Assembly (NCBI GenBank): GCA_041609995.1
Contig: JBFIPU010000112.1
Span: 1 to 7,510, forward strand
Source: JABDOU01 sp041609995
GTDB lineage: Bacteria > Actinomycetota > Acidimicrobiia > Spongiisociales > SHLN01
Length of the DNA: 7,510 nt
Direction: 5' to 3'
Positions 1 through 6,227 of this stretch are shown piece by piece. Made by a program: the position numbers and the translations under genes. The notes beneath the pieces were generated by a model. The model saw nothing but the letters and a program-made list of their open reading frames with translations. It had not been told where the DNA came from and made no database searches. Each line of letters opens with the position of its first letter. Position 1 is the first letter of the stretch.

Positions 1-100
1 GGCCGTTGGTTCGAGGGGCAGACATCCGATAGCAAGCGGCTCGACAGCCCGTGGCTCGATCGGTCCTGACTCGAGTGGCCTCGATCCGATTGGTGGCCCA

Positions 101-1291
101 TTGGGGGCTGATCCGCTGGAGCAGATCCGAGATGCGTTGGATGGGTTGTCAGCTGAGGATCGGCGTCAGTGGATGCCCCAGGCGCTATCGGATCGGTTAC
201 GCGAGATGTCGTCGGTGCGGGAACGATTGGAAGCCGAGTATGTGCGGCTGATCGGTGACTGGGATCGGTGGCAGGCGTGGGCGGTGGACGGGTCGTTGAG
301 TCCTTCGGCATGGTTGGCTCACCACACGCCGGTCACGACCCCGGCCGCCAAGCGATCGGTGCGCTGTGCGCGCCTGGTTCGTACACACGATGGAGTATCC
401 GATGCCTTGTCAGCCGGCACGGTCTCGGTGGCACACGTGGAGCATCTGGCACGGGCTGAGGCCAGAGGCCGCTCCGACGTGTTTCGCGACCACGAAGGCA
501 CCCTCGTTGAGGCTGCTTCTCAAATGAGCGAAGACGACTTCGGGATGGTCGTGAAGCGCTGGCAGTCAATGGCTGACGACCACCTGGGTCGGGCGAGTGC
601 CCGCCACATGTTCGAGAATCGCTATTTGCATCTGTCGACCACCTTTGCCGGCGCCGTGGTCGTCGATGGGATGCTGGACCCCGAGGCCGGGGCGAAACTG
701 CAGGCGGCGCTCGAATCTCGAACAACACCTGATCCGGCCGATGACCCGAAGCCTCGCTCGGCCGCCCAGCTGCGGGTGGACGCATTGATCGATCTGGTAG
801 ATGAGGCGGACACGGGATCGGCAACGAGCCGCTCCTCGCGGGTTCGTACCTCGGTCAATGTGGTCGTCGATCTCCCGACGCTGCAAGGAGATGATTGGAC
901 GCCGCGATCGCGGGCCGAGCTGGTCGGCATCGGGCCGGTGGCCCGCGAAACCGTGTCACGGCTCCTGTGTGATTCCAACGTGACTCGGGTCGTCACCGCC
1001 GGGCCGTCCCAGGTACTCGATGTCGGAAGATCCACCCGTTTCGTCTCAGAGCCACAGCGCACCGCCCTGGTTGTCCGCGACAGATCCTGCGTATTTCCCT
1101 CCTGCAGCCGTGACCACCGTTGGTGCGACGCCCACCACCTCACGTTTTACGAAACCGACCCACGGACCGACCTGGAGAACCTGGTGCTGTTGTGCCGACG
1201 CCACCACGTGATGGTGCACGAGGGCCGGTGGACCATGACTCGCGATGGTGGCACAGGTCGCATCAAAACCGAACGCGGTCCTCCCGGCTGA
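101..1291 (+). CDS. DUF222 / HNH endonuclease domain protein (13E12-repeat family), probably 5'-incomplete
   Basis: An actinobacterial DUF222 protein with a C-terminal HNH nuclease domain. Residues ~20-310 form the mostly helical DUF222 region (W-x-A-W-A-V-D-G-S then SAWLAHHT near residues 57-75, and VVVDGMLDPEAGAKL near 187-201). The HNH domain spans about 325-375: Cys330 and Cys335 with Cys365 and His368 as likely zinc ligands, the DAHH catalytic motif at 343-346, Asn360 in ENLVLLC, and a final HHVMVH. Many actinobacteria carry several copies and the biological role is unsettled; DNA cleavage is inferred from the intact HNH motif. The first in-frame start in the window is TTG at 101, with no convincing ribosome site. 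The frame stays open without a stop to base 2, encoding a Gly/Ser-rich stretch, so the true start may lie upstream. It ends convergently with the AcnX small-subunit gene, 50 bases apart. Confidence 0.88.
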   Translation: MGADPLEQIRDALDGLSAEDRRQWMPQALSDRLREMSSVRERLEAEYVRLIGDWDRWQAWAVDGSLSPSAWLAHHTPVTTPAAKRSVRCARLVRTHDGVSDALSAGTVSVAHVEHLARAEARGRSDVFRDHEGTLVEAASQMSEDDFGMVVKRWQSMADDHLGRASARHMFENRYLHLSTTFAGAVVVDGMLDPEAGAKLQAALESRTTPDPADDPKPRSAAQLRVDALIDLVDEADTGSATSRSSRVRTSVNVVVDLPTLQGDDWTPRSRAELVGIGPVARETVSRLLCDSNVTRVVTAGPSQVLDVGRSTRFVSEPQRTALVVRDRSCVFPSCSRDHRWCDAHHLTFYETDPRTDLENLVLLCRRHHVMVHEGRWTMTRDGGTGRIKTERGPPG

Positions 1292-1341
1292 GGGGAGCCA
1301 TCACCATTCCTGTTCGACCAACTTCTGCCTCGTGCCACTCT

Positions 1342-1788
1342 CTACTTCAGCGGTGACTCCCGAGCCGATCGCTGTCGGGAACCGGTGGCCTCCACGCGCG
1401 CCCCTTTGATGCTGAGCACCGACGCTCGTCGGAGGATCTCGAGGTCATCGACGACCACCACCGGGATGCTCTTGCTGTAGAGCTCGGCTGCCACGACCGA
1501 ACCCAGCGCAATCAGCGGATCGGAGCTCTCCAGCACGATCGCCACCGGAGCGTTTCCGAGCCGGATCGCCTCGGACAGCACGCTGCTGGCCCCGCTGGAA
1601 CCCCGGCCGTGGCTCATGACCAGAACCTGGCCGGCAATGGACAATCCGTGCTGAGGATGATGGATGTCGATGATGGTGCCCGTGTTGGGATCGACCCCGC
1701 CCCAGAAGCTCAGAGGTTCGTCCAGGGCCAAGACCGGTCCGGACGCCGTGCCATCCACCAGAACGCGGGCCGTCACGGTGCTGTTCAC
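1342..1788 (-). CDS. Aconitase X small subunit (DUF126, swivelling domain)
   Basis: Small subunit of a two-subunit aconitase X, 148 residues; the swivelling domain closes over the active site of the large subunit encoded directly upstream. Family hallmarks are FWGGVDPNTG at 29-38, an IDIHHPQHG segment at 40-48, the GRGSSGASS loop at 61-69, and a hydrophobic beta-alpha core (PVAIVL at 81-86, IPVVVVDD at 108-115). The frame extends further upstream, but the start is placed at GTG 1788. That GTG overlaps the large-subunit TGA as GTGA, with GGGGAG at 1798-1793 four bases before it, and it puts the N-terminus where the family begins. This implies translational coupling and equal subunit supply. 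The last ~15 residues form a basic Arg/Ser-rich tail beyond the expected fold. Known AcnX activities are cis-3-hydroxy-L-proline dehydratase (bacteria) and phosphomevalonate dehydratase (archaea); the substrate here is unknown. Confidence 0.88.
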   Translation of the reverse strand: MNSTVTARVLVDGTASGPVLALDEPLSFWGGVDPNTGTIIDIHHPQHGLSIAGQVLVMSHGRGSSGASSVLSEAIRLGNAPVAIVLESSDPLIALGSVVAAELYSKSIPVVVVDDLEILRRASVLSIKGARVEATGSRQRSARESPLK

Positions 1789-3038
1789 AGTGCTCCCCAC
1801 ACATCCGGGTTGCGCACGATGCGCCCGGCCACCCCCGATGCGACGCACTCGTCGAACGAGCCGAACACGACGTCCACTCCCAGGTTCCCGGGGGCGTAAT
1901 ACGCCCACTTGGCCGAATCGGTCATGGCCACGCCGGACACCGGCTTCATGACCGGCGTCACGTAGGTGCAGGTGTCGGTCACGACCTGAACGCCCAGCTC
2001 GGCCAGGTCCGCTTCGATTCCGGGCTGCGAGACCAGCACGTCCCGGCCCGTGTTGACGTAGAAGTCGATCGACGGGTGGACCGACCGGCCGTCCAGCTGT
2101 TCCAGCAGACGCCGCAGCTCGTCGGCCGAATAGTGAGGGGTGCCGAGGCTGATCGTCGACAAACCGGCTTCCGATCGCGTCGACAATCGATCCCGGGCGT
2201 GGGCCACGTCGGCAACCGTCACGATCCTGGTTTCCGCCGATGTCTCAGAACCGAGCACGGTCGACAGTGTGGGTGCCTCGGGTGTGACGCCCACCACGTG
2301 CATGAGCCCCACCGTGCCCGACGAGGCGGCGGCCGCGCACACCGCCTTCAGCTGGTCTTCGGTCGCCGCGGGGATGCCCACGATGGCCGGAATCTGCGTT
2401 CCGACCGTTGTGCCTATCACGAACCCGAGCACCGGATAGAAGGCATCCTCGGACTTGAGGGACGCCGGCAGTTCTTCCACCGATATCACCACCGTTGCTC
2501 GCCGGTTTTCGTCGAGGTGGAGACCGGCCGCCGGCGCTCGTCCGGTGAGGGCGCAACAGATGTCGATGAAGTCGCCGTAGCGGTTGGTGCGCGCCCCCAA
2601 AACGGTGTTGGCGAACGCAATGGCGTTGGACTCGGCCCAGGCGATCTGGTCGCCGAGGCCGGGGCGGTCGGCGAGCTGGTAGGGGGCGCAGGTCCAGGTG
2701 GGCCGGCACCCCATGTCTTCGTAGGCCTGCATGAGGCGGCGGGCCCTTGGCTCGTCGTCGCCGCGGTACAGCTCCGGGTGCAGGAGATCGAGGCTGGAGA
2801 CGTTGAGGGTGGTAGGAACCATCACCCGTCCCCCCTGGTCACGAAGCGCCTCTGCCAGATCGATCGATGACTGTCCCGTCACGAGGCAGCCGTCGATGTG
2901 GGCGGCGGAGACGTCGAGCAGGCGGGGAGCATCCATGAACCCGGCGTACTGCGTGAGAAGCCTCATCGCCATGGCCGGGGCCTCACCGAGATCACCTGCC
3001 AGCATGGCGGCGTCGCGATCGGAAAGTTGCAGTGTCAC
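1785..3038 (-). CDS. Aconitase X large (catalytic) subunit, DUF521
   Basis: Catalytic subunit of a two-subunit AcnX dehydratase, a cytosolic metal- or Fe-S-dependent enzyme of the aconitase superfamily; 417 residues, about full length. Diagnostic segments in order are HIDGC at 47-51, VPTTLNVSSLDLLHP at 74-88, MGCRPTWTCAPYQ at 109-121, a WAESNAIAFANTVLGARTN stretch at 134-152, GDFIDICCALTGRAP at 155-169, SIDFYVNTGRDVL at 323-335, VVTDTCTYVTPVM at 352-364 and SAKWAYYAPG near 375-384. Cys117, Cys161/162 and Cys357 lie in conserved motifs and are candidate metal or cluster ligands; the assignment is inferred. The start is GTG 3038, two bases after the stop of the upstream SDR, without a strong ribosome site of its own, so coupling is likely. 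Neighbouring SDRs suggest a multi-step hydroxy-acid route. No mevalonate genes are visible, which argues against a phosphomevalonate role. Confidence 0.92.
   Translation of the reverse strand: MTLQLSDRDAAMLAGDLGEAPAMAMRLLTQYAGFMDAPRLLDVSAAHIDGCLVTGQSSIDLAEALRDQGGRVMVPTTLNVSSLDLLHPELYRGDDEPRARRLMQAYEDMGCRPTWTCAPYQLADRPGLGDQIAWAESNAIAFANTVLGARTNRYGDFIDICCALTGRAPAAGLHLDENRRATVVISVEELPASLKSEDAFYPVLGFVIGTTVGTQIPAIVGIPAATEDQLKAVCAAAASSGTVGLMHVVGVTPEAPTLSTVLGSETSAETRIVTVADVAHARDRLSTRSEAGLSTISLGTPHYSADELRRLLEQLDGRSVHPSIDFYVNTGRDVLVSQPGIEADLAELGVQVVTDTCTYVTPVMKPVSGVAMTDSAKWAYYAPGNLGVDVVFGSFDECVASGVAGRIVRNPDVWGAL
1793..1798 (-). promoter_or_regulatory. Ribosome binding site for the AcnX small subunit
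   Basis: On the minus strand GGGGAG lies four bases before the GTG at 1788, inside the last codons of the large-subunit gene. It supports the GTGA-overlapping start over longer alternatives in the same frame. Confidence 0.55.
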
Positions 3039-3040
3039 GG

Positions 3041-3799
3041 TCAGCCGGCCGTGAGCCCACCGTCGACCGGCAGGGCAGCGCCGGTGACGAAGGCGGCGTC
3101 ATCAGAGGCCAGGTAGAGCACGGCCGCTGCCACCTCCTCGGGCTGGGCGATGCGGCGGAGCGGATGCTTTTTTTCGAACAGGTGGCGCACCCCGGCTTCG
3201 CCGCCCATCAGCTCGAACTCCGCGTGGAGCATTGGCGTCTCCACCGATCCCGGACAGACACAGTTGACCCGGATGCCCTGGTCGGCGTGGTCGAGCGCCA
3301 TCGCCTTGGTGAGGAGCACCACGGCCCCCTTGGCGGCGCTGTAGGCCGCTGTGCCCCGCCCGCCCACGAGACCGAAATAGGACGCGTTGTTGACGATCGC
3401 ACTTCCGGGACCCATGGCGGCCACGGCGTATTTGGACATGAAGAAAGTGCCCTTGGCGTTGACGTCCATCGTGGTGTCCCACTCGGCTTCGGAGGTGTCG
3501 GGCGCCGTCTTCTCCCGGAAGATGACGCCGGAGTTGTTGAACAGCACGTCGAGACGCCCGAACCGTTGCAGTGTTTCCTGCACGGCCCGTTCGCAATCTG
3601 GGGGAGTTGTCACGTCGCACGAGACATGGGCGGCCGTTCCCCCGCGCAAGGTGATTTCGTCGACGACGGCTTGGGAAGCCTCGTCGTTGCGGGCGGCGAT
3701 CATCACCGACGCTCCCTCGTCGACGAAAGCGAGCGCCGTGGCTCGTCCGATGCCGGAGTTGCCGCCGGTGACGAGGGCGACCCGTCCCTCAAACCTCAT
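3041..3799 (-). CDS. Classical short-chain dehydrogenase/reductase (SDR), copy 1
   Basis: A 252-residue classical SDR, the usual family length, expected to be a cytosolic NAD(P)-dependent alcohol or hydroxy-acid dehydrogenase. The Rossmann glycine motif TGGNSGIG is at 11-18, NNSG at 88-91, and the catalytic residues Asn114, Ser140, Tyr153 and Lys157 are all present; the C-terminal region (PEEVAAAVLYLASDDAAFVTG) is typical. At the end of beta-2 the sequence reads IAARND with no acidic residue and Arg37, which leans toward NADP(H); this is inference. Start ATG 3799 has GAGAAG at 3811-3806, six bases upstream. It sits 24 bases after the other SDR and two bases before the AcnX large subunit. The substrate is unknown. 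Residues between about 189 and 217, the substrate-binding lid, differ strongly from the neighbouring SDR, so the two probably catalyse different steps. Confidence 0.9.
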   Translation of the reverse strand: MRFEGRVALVTGGNSGIGRATALAFVDEGASVMIAARNDEASQAVVDEITLRGGTAAHVSCDVTTPPDCERAVQETLQRFGRLDVLFNNSGVIFREKTAPDTSEAEWDTTMDVNAKGTFFMSKYAVAAMGPGSAIVNNASYFGLVGGRGTAAYSAAKGAVVLLTKAMALDHADQGIRVNCVCPGSVETPMLHAEFELMGGEAGVRHLFEKKHPLRRIAQPEEVAAAVLYLASDDAAFVTGAALPVDGGLTAG

Positions 3800-3805
3800 C
3801 GGGCG

Positions 3806-3823
3806 CTTCTCATCGGTTACTCC
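3806..3823 (-). promoter_or_regulatory. Double ribosome-site arrangement before SDR copy 1
   Basis: The 24-base gap between the SDR genes holds GGAG at 3823-3820 and GAGAAG at 3811-3806. The second is six bases before ATG 3799 and is the likely site. The first is six bases before another ATG at 3813, which opens a five-codon frame (MRSAR) whose TGA overlaps ATG 3799 as ATGA. Confidence 0.4.
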
Positions 3824-4570
3824 TCACTGGGCGGTGTAGCCGGCATCGACGGTCACGATCGAGCCGGTCATGTAGGAGGCGGCGTCCGAGGCCAGGAAGG
3901 CCACGACCTCGGCGACCTCCTCGGGCCGGCCGAGCCGCGCCATCGGAATCGTGGCGTTCGCCAGCGCCTGCAGATCCTCTTCCGTCGGGGGCGTCTCCCG
4001 CTCCGAGCTCAACATCGGCGTGCGGATCTCGCCCGGCGCCACGGCGTTGACCCGCACCCCATCCCGGGCGTGCTCGAGGGCCATCGAGCGGGTGAGCTGG
4101 TGGACGGCTCCTTTGCTGGCGGCATAAGCGGCGTGGCCGGCGTTGCCGACGTCTCCCCAGACCGAGCCGAAGTTCACGATGGCACCAGAGCCCTGGCCGA
4201 CCATCACGCGCACAGCCGCCCGGCTCATGTAGAACACCCCGTTCACGTTGACGGAGAACAGCCGTTGCCAGTCGGCGTCGGTCGTGGAGTGAGCGGGGGA
4301 GCGGACGATGATGCCGGCGGCGTTGACCAGCACGTCTAGTCGTTGATGGCGGCTCACCACACCGGCGACGACCTCGTTGCAGAAGTCGGAATCTCCGACG
4401 TCGCCGATGGCGGCGATCGTCCCGAGCTCTCCGGCCACTTCCCCGGCCCGGGGGGATCGGTCCACGGCGATGACGGTCGCTCCCCGCTCGTACAACAGCC
4501 GGGCGGATGCCTCGCCCATGCCCGAGGCGGCCCCTGTCACCACCGCGACGTTGCCTTCCATGGTCATCAC
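3824..4570 (-). CDS. Classical short-chain dehydrogenase/reductase (SDR), copy 2
   Basis: A classical SDR of about 246-248 residues. The cofactor motif TGAASGMG is at 12-19, NAAG at 83-86, and catalytic Asn108, Ser136, Tyr149 and Lys153 are intact. Asp37 at the end of beta-2 (VIAVD) is the usual marker of NAD(H) preference, in contrast to copy 1. The C-terminus (PEEVAEVVAFLASDAASYMTG) is standard for the family. The start is uncertain: GTG 4570 is followed by ATG at 4567 and ATG at 4561; the last gives the shortest conventional N-terminus (MEGNVAVVTG), and no strong ribosome site decides between them. The gene follows the DoxX-like gene by nine bases and is in the same operon as AcnX. Role by context: one oxidation or reduction step flanking the AcnX dehydration; the substrate is not identifiable from sequence. 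Confidence 0.9.
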   Translation of the reverse strand: MMTMEGNVAVVTGAASGMGEASARLLYERGATVIAVDRSPRAGEVAGELGTIAAIGDVGDSDFCNEVVAGVVSRHQRLDVLVNAAGIIVRSPAHSTTDADWQRLFSVNVNGVFYMSRAAVRVMVGQGSGAIVNFGSVWGDVGNAGHAAYAASKGAVHQLTRSMALEHARDGVRVNAVAPGEIRTPMLSSERETPPTEEDLQALANATIPMARLGRPEEVAEVVAFLASDAASYMTGSIVTVDAGYTAQ

Positions 4571-4579
4571 CAGGCGAGA

Positions 4580-5059
4580 CTAAACGACGGGCTCGGTGTC
4601 GGTCTCGATCGGCTCGGCCACCAGCCCGCCGCCCCGGACGGTTGCCCCCAGCGCGATGGCGCTCCCGACCAGGACCAGGTTCTTGATGATGTACTGGCCT
4701 TCGAGCGTGAGGCCGAAGGGAAAGCTGTCCCAAATGACTTCGGGCAGGAGCACCAGCGGCAATGCGGTCCCCGGCATCTGGAGGAACAGCAGCGCCAGCG
4801 TGGCGCGCAGGAACTTGTTGAAAACGAGGCCCAGACCGATGGCCATCTCCCAGACGGCCAGCACCGGAATGAACGAATCCGGATTCACGAAATAGATCGT
4901 GTTGCGGACGAGTTGCTCGGCCGGGCTCATCCCGGGGAACAACTTGAGCGCCCCGAACCAGAGGAAGATGATGCCCAAACCGATGCGCACGATGTCGAGT
5001 GCATAGCGCGCGGCCCAGCGGGTGAGCGCCTTGTCCAGCTGGTCGAACCACTTGTTCAT
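4580..5059 (-). CDS. DoxX/DUF417-like small integral membrane protein
   Basis: A 159-residue membrane protein with four predicted helices, near residues 21-40, 62-80, 85-106 and 122-140, and a short polar tail (EPIETDTEPVV). The pattern VRIGLGIIFLWFGALKLFP, then an Ala-Val-Trp-Glu-Met-Ala-Ile-Gly motif in helix 2 and EGQYIIKNLVLVG before helix 4, resembles the DoxX and DUF417/YkgB membrane families. DoxX-type proteins are linked to quinone or respiratory redox functions in some organisms, but most members are uncharacterised, so no reaction is assigned. ATG 5059 is chosen over a start 20 codons further upstream because it gives a normal short cytoplasmic N-terminus (MNKWFDQ); the region upstream is GC-rich and charged. 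It is the first gene of the five-gene AcnX operon. Its presence there could mean electron transfer to the membrane, or simple co-transcription. Confidence 0.8.
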   Translation of the reverse strand: MNKWFDQLDKALTRWAARYALDIVRIGLGIIFLWFGALKLFPGMSPAEQLVRNTIYFVNPDSFIPVLAVWEMAIGLGLVFNKFLRATLALLFLQMPGTALPLVLLPEVIWDSFPFGLTLEGQYIIKNLVLVGSAIALGATVRGGGLVAEPIETDTEPVV

Positions 5060-5284
5060 CACGGCCCCAAGGCTACGTCGGCCCGTCGGCCGGCCCGTTC
5101 CCACGACGAGCAGTTCCAAGTATTCACGAAGACGATATCAAGAGGTGTGAGCGTGTTCATGCAGGACTGAAGGGTTGCGCCGCCGGCCGGCGTATCGAAC
5201 CGTGGGAGGCTTGGGCCGAACGCGAGGCCACGTTGGAACCGCCGACGAGATCCCGTCAACCGGCGCTTCTCCAGAAGGTGACAT
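5060..5284. promoter_or_regulatory. Divergent intergenic region, presumed promoters for the AcnX operon and the SRPBCC gene
   Basis: These 225 bases separate two divergent genes and are the only sizeable gene-free stretch, so promoters for both directions should be here. The most AT-rich patch is 5114-5142, which includes a GATATC palindrome and a TATTCA hexamer, but no pair of -35 and -10 boxes with good spacing could be fixed on either strand. A perfect 12-base palindrome CGCCGGCCGGCG lies at 5181-5192 and could be an operator, or only a by-product of high GC. Open frames crossing this region on the minus strand look like shadows of the SRPBCC gene. Confidence 0.4.
5273..5278 (+). promoter_or_regulatory. 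Ribosome binding site deciding the TTG start of the SRPBCC gene
   Basis: AGAAGG lies six bases before TTG 5285. An in-frame TGA at 5279-5281 prevents any earlier start in this frame, and no ATG occurs before residue 94, so this site supports TTG 5285 as the start. Confidence 0.55.
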
Positions 5285-6037
5285 TTGGCCCTCGCCGGAT
5301 TGGGAGCGGGCTCATACGCTCGTGCTGAGGTGATCGAGTTGGCTCGAACGTTCATACGAGGCTTGCGCCGAGTAGCTGGGCCGCTGGCGGTTGGCGGTTT
5401 CATCGGTCTTCGATGGAAGGCGGGCCGGGGGTGGGGGGTCGAGGAAGCCGATCGACACCGAACCCTCCCGGGCGATGATGTGATCGGGCGGCCCGACGCA
5501 GTGCTGACCCACGCGGTCGAGATCGACGCTCCTCCGGTGGAGGTGTGGCCTTGGATCGTGCAGATGGGAGCCGACCGGGCCGGTTGGTACACGCCCCGCT
5601 GGATCGACGAATATCTGTGGCGGGTCGACACCGTCAGCATCGACCACATCGATGCCGAGCTGCAAACGCTGGAAGTCGGCCAGCGCATCCTGGACGGGCC
5701 GGTGGGAACGGCAGTGTTCGATGTACGGGACGTGCAGGAGAACCGGGCCCTCGTCCTGCATTCGCAACGCCACCCCGTGACCGGCATTCCCCCTGACCTC
5801 GATGCTCCCGACCCTGGCCCATACTTCGACTTCAGCTGGACGTTCGTCCTCGAGGAAGCGCCAGATCAACATACGAAACTGCTCATTCGAACCCGGTCTG
5901 TTGTCCAACTGCCGCAGCTGTCGAGACTGCTTGCGTGGGTGGTGGGGCCGGTCCTCGACTTCGTCATGGCACGATGGATGCTGTTGGGCATCAAACGCCG
6001 GGTGGAAGGCAAGGCGGCAGAGGTTTCGGTTCAATAG
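5285..6037 (+). CDS. SRPBCC-fold protein (START/Bet v1-like) with hydrophobic N-terminus
   Basis: A 250-residue SRPBCC protein, a helix-grip fold that binds hydrophobic ligands. The order is a basic N-terminal segment with a weak hydrophobic stretch (VAGPLAVGGFIGLRW, 30-44), a short WGVEEADRH then LPGDDVIGRPD motif (50-71) typical of an actinobacterial subgroup, and the core beginning HAVEIDAPPVEVWPWIVQMG (76-95) followed by RAGWYTPRWIDEY (98-110). Later strands include DFSWTFVLEE (182-191) and TKLLIRTRSV (197-206). A hydrophobic C-terminal helix (LLAWVVGPVLDFVMARWMLLGI, about 215-236) may contact the membrane. It starts at TTG 5285 with AGAAGG six bases upstream. It is transcribed against its catabolic neighbours and lies between their two blocks, so it is probably not part of that pathway. 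Its stop codon lies inside the duplicated aldolase tail, so the last residues may reflect a rearrangement. No ligand is predicted. Confidence 0.82.
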   Translation: MALAGLGAGSYARAEVIELARTFIRGLRRVAGPLAVGGFIGLRWKAGRGWGVEEADRHRTLPGDDVIGRPDAVLTHAVEIDAPPVEVWPWIVQMGADRAGWYTPRWIDEYLWRVDTVSIDHIDAELQTLEVGQRILDGPVGTAVFDVRDVQENRALVLHSQRHPVTGIPPDLDAPDPGPYFDFSWTFVLEEAPDQHTKLLIRTRSVVQLPQLSRLLAWVVGPVLDFVMARWMLLGIKRRVEGKAAEVSVQ

Positions 6038-6189
6038 CGGTTGGTGGCCGCTCCGGTGTCTCCGCGGCGGACGCGATCGAGGTCGTCGGCGATCTTGGCG
6101 CGCAGGGCGACGAGGTCGGCGGTGATGGTCGGCATCCGGAACCCGCGCCGCATCCGGTCTCGTGCCCGGGCCACGTCGGTGTGCGTGCC
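6031..6189 (-). pseudogene. Truncated duplicate of the 3' end of an HpcH/HpaI aldolase gene
   Basis: On the minus strand this segment encodes about 50 codons matching the C-terminus of the intact aldolase next door: HTDVARARDRMRRGFRM here against HTNVARAQDRMQRGFRM there, then TITADLVALRAKI in both, and a TGA stop in the same place. A hand alignment shows about 17 mismatches in 159 positions with no gap, so about 89% identity; roughly eight of them change residues in the last 50 codons. Similarity stops abruptly near 6189, and the rest of the gene, including all catalytic motifs, is absent. The frame remains open to a TTG at 6222, but the added residues resemble nothing in the aldolase and a functional product is unlikely. 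It overlaps the last seven bases of the convergent SRPBCC gene. Confidence 0.8.
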
Positions 6190-6227
6190 CACACCTCCCC
6201 CTCTCAGACCAATTGAGGGCAATAGGG

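Noticed and set aside
1281..1297. Hairpin CTCCC...GGGAG at the end of the HNH gene, as a terminator
   Set aside because: Only five base pairs and no following T-tract.
1358..1380. Inverted repeat TCCCGA...TCGGGA near the 3' end of the AcnX small-subunit gene, as a terminator
   Set aside because: Six-base arms with an 11-base loop, no T-tract on either strand, and it lies within coding sequence before the stop. It is too weak to call a terminator.
2076..2870. A 264-codon plus-strand open frame
   Set aside because: It is antisense to the AcnX large subunit, which is conserved along its full length. Composition is that of a shadow frame.
3032..4339. A 435-codon plus-strand open frame
   Set aside because: It runs antisense to both SDR genes, whose complete catalytic motifs prove the minus strand is coding. 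The translation is Gly/His/Arg-rich with no family resemblance, as expected for a high-GC shadow frame.
3810..5051. A 413-codon minus-strand open frame
   Set aside because: It is in another frame over SDR copy 2 and the DoxX-like gene. The product is extremely Arg-rich with no domain, so it is a shadow.
5059..5787. A 242-codon minus-strand open frame crossing the divergent intergenic region
   Set aside because: Most of it is antisense to the SRPBCC gene, the product is Ser/Arg/Pro-rich without motifs, and it would abolish the divergent promoter region.
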